Positions 9,664-18,865 of a stretch of DNA of 64,000 nucleotides are shown here, one piece after another. Origin of the DNA: CBDUXT01 sp965371245. GTDB lineage: Bacteria; Planctomycetota; Phycisphaerae; UBA1845. The DNA lies in contig CBDUXT010000011.1 of NCBI GenBank assembly GCA_965371245.1, positions 23,720 to 87,719 on the forward strand. The letters are read 5' to 3'. Position numbers and translations under genes: made by a program. Below the pieces are notes generated by a model. It had not been told where the DNA came from. It searched no databases and worked only from the letters and a program-made list of their open reading frames with translations. Positions within the stretch are counted from its first letter, which is position 1. Each line of letters opens with the position of its first letter.

Positions 9664-10936
9664 CGATTTCGGCATTCCACCGTCCGGCACCAAGGGCGCA
9701 TCCGTGCATCTGCGCGCGATCACCCGCCAACTCTCGAAGCGTGGCCACGAGGTGCAGCTTCTGAGCCCGCGGGAGGGACCAGGTGACAATCACCCCGTCA
9801 GCCGGGTGTTGCCACCGGGCTGCCCGCCGACCAAGAAGAGCACGAAGGTGCTCAAGCAATGGCTGATCGAACACGAGTTCAACGCCGGGCTTGCAGGCGA
9901 ACTGCGCTCGCTCGTCTACAACCAGTGGGCACGCGATCAGGCGCTCGATGCGCTGGAAGGCGCCGCGCCGGCGGTCATCATTGAGCGACTTTCCTTGCTT
10001 GGGCATGTGGGACTGGACCTCGCCGAAACGCTCGGCGTACCACTGATCGTTGAGGTCAACGCTCTGTTGACCGAAGAAGCGCGGGCGTTCCGCACGCTCG
10101 AAATGCGGCACCTTGCCGAGGTTATCGAGCGACGTATGCTCAGCCGCGCGAATGCGGTAATCACGGTGTCGGTCGCGCTGGCCGACCGCGTCGAAGCGCT
10201 GGGCGTCATGCGTGATCGAATCCACGTTGTGCCCAACGGCGCGGACATCGAGGTATTCGACGCGACCCCACCGCGTGACGCGTGCCGGCAAGAGTTGGAT
10301 CTGCGCGACGAACTGGTGATCGGCTTCGTGGGCAGCCTCAAGCCCTGGCATGGCATGGATCTGCTCCTTTCCGCGTTCGCGAAACTTCACCATGAGCAAC
10401 CCCAAACCCGCCTGTTGATCGTGGGAACCGGCCCGCGGGAGGCAACGCTCCGAGCGCAGGTCGATCGGCTTGCGCTCGACGAGGTCGTCACCTTCACCGG
10501 CGCGGTATCGCACGAGCGCGTGCCCGCGCTGCTACGGGCCATGGACGTCGCGGTCGCGCCATATCCCGATCTCGAGGGGTTCTACTTCTCGCCCATCAAG
10601 CTCTTTGAATACATGGCCGCCGGCACTTGCGTGGTCGCGTCGCGCCTCGGGCAAATCGCCGAAGTCATCGAGGACGGAATCGATGGGCTCCTCTTCGAGC
10701 CCGGTGACGAGGCCGACCTCCTCGCGGTGCTACGCCGGGCGTGTGACGCGACGGCTCTTCGAGTCAGCCTCGGCGAACGGGGGCAAAGGACGGTCCGAAC
10801 GAAATACACGTGGGCGCGTTCGGCCGAGTTGGTCGATCGAGTCATCCAAGAGGTTCTCGCGAACCGGTCGACGAGCGCACGTCCAAGGCCAACGGCGGCA
10901 TCATCCCGGATTGTGGCCGGAGAGGTGCCGACGTGA
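9641..10936 (+). CDS. GT4-family glycosyltransferase
   Basis: A 431-residue GT-B glycosyltransferase. N-terminal GTKGASVHLRAITRQLSKRGHEV is the typical glycine-rich loop of group 1 enzymes, the mid region has VVPNGADIEVF, and FSPIKLFEYMAAGTCVVAS near residue 315 contains the second Glu of the EX7E nucleotide-sugar motif. GTG start at 9641 follows GAGGTGAGG, a good ribosome binding site lying inside the preceding gene. Overlaps the next gene by GTGA. Expected to add a sugar to a cytosolic or membrane-linked acceptor; specificity cannot be read from sequence. Confidence 0.88.
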   Translation: MRLLYVCSDFGIPPSGTKGASVHLRAITRQLSKRGHEVQLLSPREGPGDNHPVSRVLPPGCPPTKKSTKVLKQWLIEHEFNAGLAGELRSLVYNQWARDQALDALEGAAPAVIIERLSLLGHVGLDLAETLGVPLIVEVNALLTEEARAFRTLEMRHLAEVIERRMLSRANAVITVSVALADRVEALGVMRDRIHVVPNGADIEVFDATPPRDACRQELDLRDELVIGFVGSLKPWHGMDLLLSAFAKLHHEQPQTRLLIVGTGPREATLRAQVDRLALDEVVTFTGAVSHERVPALLRAMDVAVAPYPDLEGFYFSPIKLFEYMAAGTCVVASRLGQIAEVIEDGIDGLLFEPGDEADLLAVLRRACDATALRVSLGERGQRTVRTKYTWARSAELVDRVIQEVLANRSTSARPRPTAASSRIVAGEVPT

Positions 10937-12291
10937 CGCAGGCAACCGACACCAACCGGCACGGCCATCGCGTGGGATACCTTCTGCGAATGTATCCGCG
11001 GTTTACGCAGACCTTCATCGTCAATGAGATGTTGGAGCTGGAACGACAAGGTCTCGACCTTGCGCTCATGTCGCTACGAAAGCCGAATGAGGGCATCTTC
11101 CACGAGTCGATCTCGCGGATCCAAGCGCGCGCCCACTATGTTCCGGAATCCCGTCACGGACGCACCCGGCAGTTTGCCGGATGGCACTGGGAACACTTCC
11201 GTCGCTCACCCGGCGCCTATCGCCGCGCGCGGGGCGTTGTTCATGGAGATCGCACCGCGGAGCCGTACGATCTGACCCGCGCGATGCACGTCCTGCGCTG
11301 GGTCAGGAAGAACGATGTCGGCCACGTACACGTACACTTCGGAACGAGCGAGGCGACCGTCGCGCTGGCCGCACATGAATTGGGCGGGCTCTCGTACAGC
11401 CTGACGCTGCACGCCTTCGACATTTTCCGCGAGACCGTGGATCACGAGTTGCTGGCCCGGAAGATCAACGCGTCACGGTTCACCGTGACCGTCAGCGAGT
11501 TCAACCGCCGCTTCCTGGTCGAGAACCTTCCCGGTGTGGACGCCGGACGCATCCATGTCAACTACAACGGCATCGACCTCGGTCGGTTTCGACCACTGCC
11601 CGGCCAAGAGCGCGACCCAACGATGGTCGTCGGTGTCGGTCGTCTCAAGGAAAAGAAAGGGTTCAAGCACCTCGTCGAGGCCGTCGCCCGGCTACACAAG
11701 GAGGGTCTGCCCGTTCGGTGTAAGATCGTCGGTGAGGGACCCGATGAAAAGAGCCTTCGCAAGCAAATCGCCAAGCGCGGGCTCGAGGGCGCGGTCGAAC
11801 TGACCGGGCCTCTACCGCAGCAAAAGGTTTGCGAACTGATCCAGCGGGCGGGCTGTTTCGTGCTGCCCTGCATCGAGGCCGCGGACGGGAACATGGACGC
11901 GCTACCCACCGTTTTGCTGGAAGCCATGGCGGCCGGCTGTCCCGTCATCAGCAACGCGCTGAGCGGCGTACCCGAGATCATCGAGGATGGCGTGAGCGGT
12001 CGGCTCGTATCGCCGGGCGACGACAAGGCGTTGGCACAGGCGATCCGCGACGTTGTCACCGACGATTCGCTGGCTCGCCTGTTGTCCGAAGGTGGGCGAC
12101 GACGGGCGGAAACGCGCTTCGACGTGACGAAAAACGTTGAAATCATGCGCGGCTGGCTCGAAAGCGCCCTGGTTCGTCCGGCACCGGCTTCGGGCCGATC
12201 CAACCATCGCCTGGAAGAGGGTGCCACAACCGTTAAGATACAAGAGGCGCAGGCATCGGTACCAACCGACCTGGCGACCGAAGGGGGCTGA
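10933..12291 (+). CDS. GT4-family glycosyltransferase, WcaL/AmsK-like
   Basis: A 452-residue group 1 glycosyltransferase. The N-terminal YLLRMYPRFTQTFIVNEMLE is typical of colanic-acid-type WcaL/AmsK relatives, with VHFGTSEATVALAAH and a C-terminal EAMAAGCPVISNALSGVPE near residue 330. The GTG start overlaps the stop of the previous gene (GTGA) and fits where homology begins; an in-frame start at 10810 would push 40 residues into the neighbour without family support. Stop overlaps the ABC transporter start (TGATG). Likely the second sugar transfer of the pathway. Confidence 0.88.
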   Translation: MTQATDTNRHGHRVGYLLRMYPRFTQTFIVNEMLELERQGLDLALMSLRKPNEGIFHESISRIQARAHYVPESRHGRTRQFAGWHWEHFRRSPGAYRRARGVVHGDRTAEPYDLTRAMHVLRWVRKNDVGHVHVHFGTSEATVALAAHELGGLSYSLTLHAFDIFRETVDHELLARKINASRFTVTVSEFNRRFLVENLPGVDAGRIHVNYNGIDLGRFRPLPGQERDPTMVVGVGRLKEKKGFKHLVEAVARLHKEGLPVRCKIVGEGPDEKSLRKQIAKRGLEGAVELTGPLPQQKVCELIQRAGCFVLPCIEAADGNMDALPTVLLEAMAAGCPVISNALSGVPEIIEDGVSGRLVSPGDDKALAQAIRDVVTDDSLARLLSEGGRRRAETRFDVTKNVEIMRGWLESALVRPAPASGRSNHRLEEGATTVKIQEAQASVPTDLATEGG

Positions 12292-14150
12292 TGGTGCGCT
12301 GGCGACTCAAGACTCGGCGCGGCAATCTGGACGCGCGCCAGGTGCGCGCCGTCTGGAATCGCTTTAGCCGATATGTTTCTCCCCATCGCCTGGCGCTTGG
12401 CGGGGCCTTCGCCGGAACGCTCGGCGTCATTGTTGCGCAGATCGCCGCGCCCTGGCCGATCAAGGTCATCTTCGACTACATCCTCACCGACAAAATGGGT
12501 TCGTCATGGATCGCCAGCGCGCTCGATCGCCTCTCGTCCGGTCCGATGGGAGCGCTCGGATGGGTGTGCGCCGCGGTGCTGCTCTTTGCGATCGCCGACG
12601 CCGCCTTTTCGCACCTTCGTGACGTTCTTTTGGCACAGACCGGTCAGCGCGTCGTCGGGCGCATCCGGCAGGATTTGTTCTCCCACCTTCAGACGTTGGC
12701 GCCGCCGGACCTGAAGCGGCATCACACCGGCTCTTTGTTGATGCGGCTGACCGGCGACATGCAGATGCTGCGGCAGATGCTGGTTAACGCCATCATCACG
12801 GCCGGGGAGAACGTGCTGCTGGTCGGTGCGCTCGTCGGGGTCATGTTCTATCTGAATCCGTTGCTGGCCGCCGTGGGCATCGCCACGATCCCGCTGAGCC
12901 TCTGGGCGGGCTATCGCATCTCCCGTCAGATCGGCAAGGCCACGGCCAAACAACGCGAAAAGGAAAGCGTCATCGCCTCCGTCGCTCACGACGTGCTGGG
13001 CGCCCTCACGGTGGTGCAGGCCTTCAACCGCGAGCCGATGGAGCGTGAACGGTTCGCGCGGCAAAACCGCAGCTCCATCCGCGCGGGCGTCAAGACGACC
13101 CGCCTGGAGTCCAAGCTGTACCGCATCGTCTCGTTGGCCTCGGCGCTGAGCCTGTGTGCCATTCTCTATCTGGGCGTGGGGGCGGTGCTTCGCGGCGCGA
13201 TGACCGCCGGGGATCTGCTCGTGTTCATCTCCTACCTGCGTGCGGTCAACAAGCCGCTGCGCAAAATGTCGCGCCTGGCGACCCAGGTCGCCAAGGCCAG
13301 TGCCTGCGGCCGGCGCATCGCGGAGATTTTCAGCATCACGCCCAGCATCCGCGATCGCAAGGATGCCAAACCGTTGGCGATCGCGCACGGCGGGCTTGCT
13401 TTTGACGGTGTCAGCTTCAGCTACGAGGTCGGAACGCCGGTCTTGTCGGACGTGACGATTCGCATCGAACCGGGCGAGCGGATCGCCGTCGTCGGCCACA
13501 CCGGCGCCGGCAAGACCACGCTGGCCCGCCTCATCCTTCGGTTCTACGACCCACAAGAGGGTCGCGTGTTGATCGACGGATGCGACGCGCGCGACCTTAC
13601 GCTCGAGTCGTTGCGGCGCAACATCGGCTGGGTTCATCAGGACACCGTGTTGTTCGGCATGACCATCGAGGAGAATATCACGCTCGGTCGACCCGACGCC
13701 GATCGTGCACAGGTGGAAGCGGTGGCCAAGCGCGTCGCCGCCGCGGCCTTCATCGAGGCCCTTTCAGACGGCTACGACACGGTGCTCGGTGAGCGGGGTG
13801 CCACGCTTTCCGGCGGGCAACGACAACGCATTGCGCTGGCACGGGCGCTTCTCCGCGAGCCGCCCATCCTTCTTCTGGACGAGCCGGCCACCGGACTGGA
13901 CACGATCACCCGACGAACCGTCGAGCGAGCCTGGATGTCGCCGGAGAATCGCGCGACCACGCTCGTGATTTGTCACCGGCTCAGTGAGATGGAACGGTTC
14001 GACCGAATCATCGTCTTTTCGCACGGAACGGTTTGTGAAACCGGCACGCACAAGGCTTTGATCGCCGCCAGCGGCGAGTACGCCGCCCTCTATGCGACGG
14101 GTAGCGAGCGGCCGAGGTCCGACCCAACCAAGGAGCGAGCCGCATGGTAG
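12291..14150 (+). CDS. ABC exporter, fused permease and ATPase (MsbA-like)
   Basis: A 619-residue half-transporter: transmembrane domain in residues ~25-320, nucleotide-binding domain from ~365. Walker A GHTGAGKTT near 401, Q-loop HQD, signature LSGGQRQRIALARAL near 505, Walker B ILLLDEPATGLD near 526, H-loop ICHRLSE near 561. All catalytic residues are present. It should act as a homodimer in the inner membrane and export a lipid-linked or amphipathic product. Its place between glycosyltransferases and APH-type kinases suggests it exports the compound they build. Confidence 0.92.
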   Translation: MVRWRLKTRRGNLDARQVRAVWNRFSRYVSPHRLALGGAFAGTLGVIVAQIAAPWPIKVIFDYILTDKMGSSWIASALDRLSSGPMGALGWVCAAVLLFAIADAAFSHLRDVLLAQTGQRVVGRIRQDLFSHLQTLAPPDLKRHHTGSLLMRLTGDMQMLRQMLVNAIITAGENVLLVGALVGVMFYLNPLLAAVGIATIPLSLWAGYRISRQIGKATAKQREKESVIASVAHDVLGALTVVQAFNREPMERERFARQNRSSIRAGVKTTRLESKLYRIVSLASALSLCAILYLGVGAVLRGAMTAGDLLVFISYLRAVNKPLRKMSRLATQVAKASACGRRIAEIFSITPSIRDRKDAKPLAIAHGGLAFDGVSFSYEVGTPVLSDVTIRIEPGERIAVVGHTGAGKTTLARLILRFYDPQEGRVLIDGCDARDLTLESLRRNIGWVHQDTVLFGMTIEENITLGRPDADRAQVEAVAKRVAAAAFIEALSDGYDTVLGERGATLSGGQRQRIALARALLREPPILLLDEPATGLDTITRRTVERAWMSPENRATTLVICHRLSEMERFDRIIVFSHGTVCETGTHKALIAASGEYAALYATGSERPRSDPTKERAAW

Positions 14151-15508
14151 CGACGCTTCTGGACATCCCGCACGACCCCGTCCTTGGCGACGTGATGAGC
14201 GCCCTCGATCCTCACAGCGTGCTCGATGCCTGCGCCACCCAGCTTACGGACGTCGATACCGAACAACGCCGATCCTGGCGGCACGCTCGAATGATCGAGG
14301 CACTCTATCACCCGGGGCGCTACGTTCGCGCCGCCTTTGTCCTCGTTCAAGATTCGTCGATCCCGGACAACCGCCTGTGGCCGGAGGGACAGATCATCTA
14401 CATCCACTCACCGCTGCGCGTTCCGATGTCACGGCGTGGCACTGTCTTGAACCTGGGCGGAACCGAGGTGGAGGTCTACCGATTCCCCAACGACCGGCGG
14501 CTGAGGGGTTTGCGAAACTTCACGGGGCGCGGCGCCTGCGTCACAAAATGGCAGGAGTGGCTTGACGCCGGCGGGGGGGGGCTGCGGATCGACCCCGACT
14601 CGCTGCAACGCCTCCTCGTCAGGTACGTCCCGGAGCAAAAATGGGTGGTCCGCCTGCGGGCCGACGTGACCAACCCCGCGGGCGAGTCCCGCAAGCACCG
14701 CATCGCCGTTCGGGCCTGCTCGGCCGATCTGTGCGCGACACTGCGCTCTCGCCATGAGCACCTCAGCGCGCCTTCTTCGGCATCGGACCTCGGGTTTGTG
14801 GTTCCCAAGATTGTGGGCGGGTCGGTGGACTCGGGGTTGCTGGCGGTCGAATGGAGGCGGGGACACACCTTATTGGAAGCCCTGGAAGAGCAGTCGCCGG
14901 ATGAAGTGATGGCCGGCGTCGCGCGTTTGCTCGCCGATCTTCATCGTACGCCGATGCCCGGGCTTTTGCGGCAGAGCCAACAGGCGATCCAGCTCCGAGT
15001 GCAGGACGCCGTTGTCGATCTGACCCTGGCCTGCCCCGCACTGGCGCCACGCGTCGAGGCCGTCGGACGCGAGCTGGTGGAACGCACCGCGACGCTTGAG
15101 AGCGGCGCATCGGGAACCTTGCACAACGACTTTCATTGGAACCAGCTTCGCATCAAGAGGGGGACCTTCACCCTGTTGGATCTCGAACGGATGGTTCAGG
15201 GCGATCCGTTGGTCGATGTGGCCAACTTCGCCACACAGATCCGAATGTTGGGTCGTCGCGCCGAATCGCCCGTTTCCATCGCCGATGCCAACGTTTGGGC
15301 CGACACGTTCTTGTCCAACTGGCAGCGCGTCGATGGACGGGCGATCGATCCGACCCGCTTTCACCTATACGCCGCGGTCTCACTCTTCGAGCTCGCGCGA
15401 GGCATGATGCGGCATCTTCGCACGGACTGGCCGGCACTCGCCGCCGCATGCCTCGATGAGGCCGAGAAGGCCCTTTCAGCCGTCGGGGCCGGGAGGACGC
15501 CGGTATGA
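14144..15508 (+). CDS. Aminoglycoside-phosphotransferase-fold kinase 1
   Basis: A 454-residue protein of the APH/choline-kinase fold. Catalytic loop GTLHNDFHWNQL near residue 325 has the His and Asp of HxD, and LLDLERMVQGDPLVDVANF near 345 has the metal-binding Asp. The metal-ligand position usually Asn five residues after the catalytic Asp is Gln. The first ~190 residues are extra and unlike usual APH lengths (~270-300). It probably phosphorylates a sugar or small molecule; antibiotic resistance is not implied. Overlaps both neighbours (7 and 4 bases). Confidence 0.78.
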   Translation: MVATLLDIPHDPVLGDVMSALDPHSVLDACATQLTDVDTEQRRSWRHARMIEALYHPGRYVRAAFVLVQDSSIPDNRLWPEGQIIYIHSPLRVPMSRRGTVLNLGGTEVEVYRFPNDRRLRGLRNFTGRGACVTKWQEWLDAGGGGLRIDPDSLQRLLVRYVPEQKWVVRLRADVTNPAGESRKHRIAVRACSADLCATLRSRHEHLSAPSSASDLGFVVPKIVGGSVDSGLLAVEWRRGHTLLEALEEQSPDEVMAGVARLLADLHRTPMPGLLRQSQQAIQLRVQDAVVDLTLACPALAPRVEAVGRELVERTATLESGASGTLHNDFHWNQLRIKRGTFTLLDLERMVQGDPLVDVANFATQIRMLGRRAESPVSIADANVWADTFLSNWQRVDGRAIDPTRFHLYAAVSLFELARGMMRHLRTDWPALAAACLDEAEKALSAVGAGRTPV

Positions 15509-16905
15509 TCCGAGCCCACCCGACGACGGACGCCCAGACGACTCTTGGAAGGCTGATCGACACCGACAGCGTCGGGGACTTGTTGCGCCACGGGCTCGGT
15601 CTCGCGTGGCCGGACGGCTCGTTCCCTTCGGACGTCCGGATCGAGCGGGTCTGGCCCATCCGCGACGGCGGCTTCTCGTTCGAGTGGTCATTTACCACGG
15701 GCGGCGGGGCGCGCGGAACACTCTTTGGAGTCCTGGGAGCGCAGACCCTTGAGAGTGACAAACCCGTGGCGCTCCAGCCCGCCCTCACGCCGCAAGGCAT
15801 ACGCAGCGTGTACGCGATTCTTCCGGAATGCGACCTGCTTGTCCACTCGCCGGACGTCGATCCGCGCCTGCCGCACCTCACGCACTGCCTGGACGGCGAG
15901 ACCATGGCCCGCGAACTCAGCGCTGCGGGTCTGGGGAGCAACGGTCGGGTGGTACACGGCACGGTGCGGGCCGAGTGTCGGGTTCTCAGCTATCGACCCG
16001 GACGCCGGGCGGCCGTTCAGTATGATCTTTGCGACGATTCGGGTCCGTCGCGCCGCGTATTGGGGAAGACCTATCGCGATGACCGCGGCGCCGACCTACT
16101 CTGTAGGCATGCGCAACTGAATAATCAGTTGGTCGCCTCCGTCGGGAACCACATTTCGGTCCCCAGGCCGCTGGCGTATCTGGATGACCTCCGCATGGCC
16201 GTCTATGCGTGGGCGCCGGGTGAGCCGGTGGACGACGAGACCGCCGCCACGCAGGCACACACGCGGCGTACAGCGGATGTGCTGGCGGCACTCCACAGCC
16301 TCACGTTCGATGATCTGGCTTCGTACACGCCACGCGACGAGCGTGACATCGTGGATCGCTGGCAGCGGGCGCTGTGCCTGTTGGACGAGGCGACCGCGGA
16401 GCGAAGCCGCCCGCTCGTCGAGGCGTTGCGGGCCGCGAGTGAGCGGCTCGAACCAACAACACCCAGTACGCTTCATCGTGATTTCTATGAAAGCCAGCTT
16501 CTCATCAACGCCAGGGGCACGACCCTGCTGGACATCGACACGTTGTGTTCCGGAGACCGATGCGCCGATCTTGGGAACCTGTTGGCCCATCAGTACCTTT
16601 TGTTCCTGCGGCGCGCGAGTCAGAGACCGAGCTTCCCCGCGGTGACCCGTTGTCTACTCCAGCGCTATGAGGCGCGCGCCGAACCCGCCTCGCGCGTGAA
16701 CCTGAAGTTTTACCTGGCGGCTGCCCTCTTCCGCGTCGGAGCCGTCCACGCCGCACGCACCGCGACCCGCCGATTCGTTCCGGATTTGTGGCACCTGGCC
16801 GGCCGTCTGATGGACACGGCTTCAACCGAAGAAGAAGCCGTGAGCGCCCAACGCGTCGCGCGCGGGACGGCGGACCTCGATCTGATTCTGGGAGCCTTGC
16901 GATGA
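15505..16905 (+). CDS. Aminoglycoside-phosphotransferase-fold kinase 2
   Basis: A 466-residue paralogue-like partner of the preceding gene, with STLHRDFYESQLLI (catalytic HRD near residue 324-326) and TTLLDIDTLCSGDRCADLGN. It again has Gln where Asn is usual in the HxDxxxxN loop. It also has a long N-terminal extension (~200 residues). ATGA overlaps on both sides tie it to the operon. Two different kinases of one fold in one operon suggest two phosphorylation steps or a heteromeric complex. Substrate unknown. Confidence 0.76.
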   Translation: MIRAHPTTDAQTTLGRLIDTDSVGDLLRHGLGLAWPDGSFPSDVRIERVWPIRDGGFSFEWSFTTGGGARGTLFGVLGAQTLESDKPVALQPALTPQGIRSVYAILPECDLLVHSPDVDPRLPHLTHCLDGETMARELSAAGLGSNGRVVHGTVRAECRVLSYRPGRRAAVQYDLCDDSGPSRRVLGKTYRDDRGADLLCRHAQLNNQLVASVGNHISVPRPLAYLDDLRMAVYAWAPGEPVDDETAATQAHTRRTADVLAALHSLTFDDLASYTPRDERDIVDRWQRALCLLDEATAERSRPLVEALRAASERLEPTTPSTLHRDFYESQLLINARGTTLLDIDTLCSGDRCADLGNLLAHQYLLFLRRASQRPSFPAVTRCLLQRYEARAEPASRVNLKFYLAAALFRVGAVHAARTATRRFVPDLWHLAGRLMDTASTEEEAVSAQRVARGTADLDLILGALR

Positions 16906-17699
16906 TTCGTACCGTGGAAGCCAACCGACCGGAACGCGGGTTCAGCCTGATCGAACTCCTGGTGGTCGTGTCTATCCTGATTCTTCTAATCGCGGTCCTG
17001 ATGCCCTCCCTGGGGCGGGCGCGCGAACAGGCACGAGACACGCAATGCCTGTCGCGATTGCGCCAACTGTTTATTGCCCACACCCAGTACATCCACGAGA
17101 ACCGGGTGCTACCGCCGCTGAACAATGATGCGGACGATGGCACCTGGCAGTACAACTATCTGGTCTTTGATGGGAAAGATTATCACAACAACTTCGGCCC
17201 GCTCATCGACGCCAGCTACGAAGTGAACTCGATCGAGCAACTCGCCTGCCCGGTCCAGACGGACCCGTTCCATTCGCCCAACACCGAGGAAAACCCCTGG
17301 CCACCCAAACGGCCGCGGAAGGTGCGGTCCGGCTACGGGAGGCGGTATCATCTCAGCGGACGCAGCCTGGCGCAGTTTAGAAGCACAAGAGCATTCGCCG
17401 CGGACGTGTTTCACGTCCCGGATCTGATCGGCAAGGGGCATGGGCACGGTGTCAACGTGGTCTACACCGATGGGCATGCGGCCTGGGTCCAAGATGGCGC
17501 GAAGATGGTGAACAAAGGTAGCGAGGACGCACCCGATTGGCAGCGGGGCGACCTTTTTCTATCCGAAAGCGATCTCGGAAGACCGTTCGACCTTATGGAC
17601 AACCGGGAGGTCGCCAAGATATGGCGCATTCTCGACGACGGCGGCATCGGGAGCCCAGGTCCGAGCCGCGTTGGCTCCGGAGGACAAACGGGGAGCTAA
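16902..17699 (+). CDS. Pilin-like secreted protein, H-x9-DG type
   Basis: A 265-residue protein. A prepilin signal GFSLIELLVVVSILILLIAV at residues 13-32 gives a Gly cleavage site, Glu at +5 and a long hydrophobic helix. The C-terminal part contains HGVNVVYTDGHAAWV, the H-x9-DG motif common in planctomycete pseudopilin-like proteins. Start ATG overlaps the stop of the kinase gene (ATGA), so it is translated with the glycosyltransferase operon although its family normally belongs to type II secretion/pilus systems. Confidence 0.85.
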   Translation: MIRTVEANRPERGFSLIELLVVVSILILLIAVLMPSLGRAREQARDTQCLSRLRQLFIAHTQYIHENRVLPPLNNDADDGTWQYNYLVFDGKDYHNNFGPLIDASYEVNSIEQLACPVQTDPFHSPNTEENPWPPKRPRKVRSGYGRRYHLSGRSLAQFRSTRAFAADVFHVPDLIGKGHGHGVNVVYTDGHAAWVQDGAKMVNKGSEDAPDWQRGDLFLSESDLGRPFDLMDNREVAKIWRILDDGGIGSPGPSRVGSGGQTGS

Positions 17700-17700
17700 C

Positions 17701-17722
17701 CTCGGGGCTCTGACAGCCCGAG
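17701..17722 (+). terminator. Terminator-like hairpin after the operon
   Basis: CTCGGG...CCCGAG inverted repeat immediately after the pilin-like gene stop. There is no T-run, so it may be a stabilising hairpin or a weak terminator. Confidence 0.4.
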
Positions 17723-17736
17723 GCACAAGCCTTGCA
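17721..17736 (+). promoter_or_regulatory. Possible sigma-54 promoter upstream of thermonuclease gene
   Basis: AGGCACAAGCCTTGCA has GG and GC with the sigma-54 -24/-12 spacing and matches GGCAC and TTGCA. The 5' T and the G after CAC of the consensus are missing, and it touches a hairpin. Predicted start near 17748, 40 bases before the next gene. Confidence 0.4.
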
Positions 17737-17786
17737 TCGAGCAGGCCAGCAATCATAAACACTGAAAGCTTTTTAGCGAGAGTCAC

Positions 17787-18464
17787 ATGGAAACTCTAGC
17801 CGCGCTCATTGGCGAGCACCGGCGCGCGATCATTCGATGGGGGATTCCCGGCGTTCTCGCCGTGTTTTCCGCCGGGCTCTTGGCCCGGACACTCACCCAG
17901 GACGGGCCGCCCGCGCGCAAGTCTCGCTCGTATGGAGCCCTGATCGACGTCGTGCACAGCGGTCACGCCGCGAAGGCCAAATCGGGAGAGCGCATCAACT
18001 ACGCAGGTATCCGAGCGCCGTACCCGAACGAGCCGTTCTACAACGAGGCCCGAGAGCGCAACGTCGAACTCGTCGAAAGCGAAATGGTTCGGCTGCGGTT
18101 CGACGAGGAGGAACGCGACCGCAAGGGTCGCCTGTTCGCCTATGTGTTCGTACAGGGCGAGTTCGTAAACGAGATACTCGTGGCCGAGGGACTCGCCTAC
18201 GTTCGCGTGACACCAAAGGCAAACCGTTACGCCGAGCGACTCCTGGCCGCACAAGCCGAAGCTCGAAAAGCCAGGCTCGGAATATGGCAGAACGGCGATC
18301 GCCACGAAGAACCCAATTACCCTTCAGATCCCAAGTACGGGAACTTCCACAGGCCGACTTGTGAGGAAGTGGGGAGAATCAACCCCGCGAGACTCATCGT
18401 CTTCCCGAAACGCGAGAAGGCGCTGGACACGGGCCTCGCACCCTGCTCGAAGTGTCTTCCCTAG
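17787..18464 (+). CDS. Membrane-anchored thermonuclease with C-terminal zinc-like tail
   Basis: A 225-residue protein with an N-terminal membrane segment (residues ~17-36), so the nuclease domain is probably outside the cytosol. The staphylococcal-nuclease fold is shown by YAGIRAPYPNEPF (substrate Arg near 74), FDEEERDRKGRLFAYVFVQG with the catalytic Glu region near 107-117, and VNEILVAEGLAYVRV. The last 40 residues (FHRPTC ... PCSKCLP) resemble the Cys4/His zinc-binding end often attached to SNase domains. ATG start with weak ribosome binding site. Preceded by a possible sigma-54 promoter. Confidence 0.85.
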   Translation: METLAALIGEHRRAIIRWGIPGVLAVFSAGLLARTLTQDGPPARKSRSYGALIDVVHSGHAAKAKSGERINYAGIRAPYPNEPFYNEARERNVELVESEMVRLRFDEEERDRKGRLFAYVFVQGEFVNEILVAEGLAYVRVTPKANRYAERLLAAQAEARKARLGIWQNGDRHEEPNYPSDPKYGNFHRPTCEEVGRINPARLIVFPKREKALDTGLAPCSKCLP

Positions 18465-18865
18465 AAGCGTGTTGAAGATGGCGCGGCGATGGTCCCTGGG
18501 CGCCGCTCGACTCGCCCGCCGGTTGCACGACTGAAACCGGATGGACCGGTAAGTCGCGCCGAGAATTAGCGCGACCGCGCTGCGCCGGCCAAAAAAAATG
18601 AAATGCTCTGGTCTGTGAAAACATACGGATGGCAATCAAGGATCAGTGCTAACCCTCGTGTTTTTGGGGAGTTGTGCGTGTAGCGCGGAACAAGAGCACA
18701 TCTTTTCAGAGGATTGACGCCGGGTGCTTCCTCCAGCACACGCTGTAACATGAAGTCCAATAACATGCGCAACAGACAAAGATGTGAGACTCGAATGTTG
18801 TCGCCAGGTTCTTGGTTTGCCGTGAACGGCGTCCAGGCTCACGATCGGTTTCTTTGCGAGGCTTC
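18465..18865. other. Lower-GC intergenic region
   Basis: About 400 bases with visibly lower GC than its surroundings and an A-run near 18590. Short open frames have no ribosome binding site or recognisable domain. I see no gene. Confidence 0.45.

Noticed and set aside
14144..16905. Aminoglycoside resistance genes
   Set aside because: Only the kinase fold is shared; the operon context of glycosyltransferases and an exporter and the long N-terminal extensions point to biosynthesis instead.
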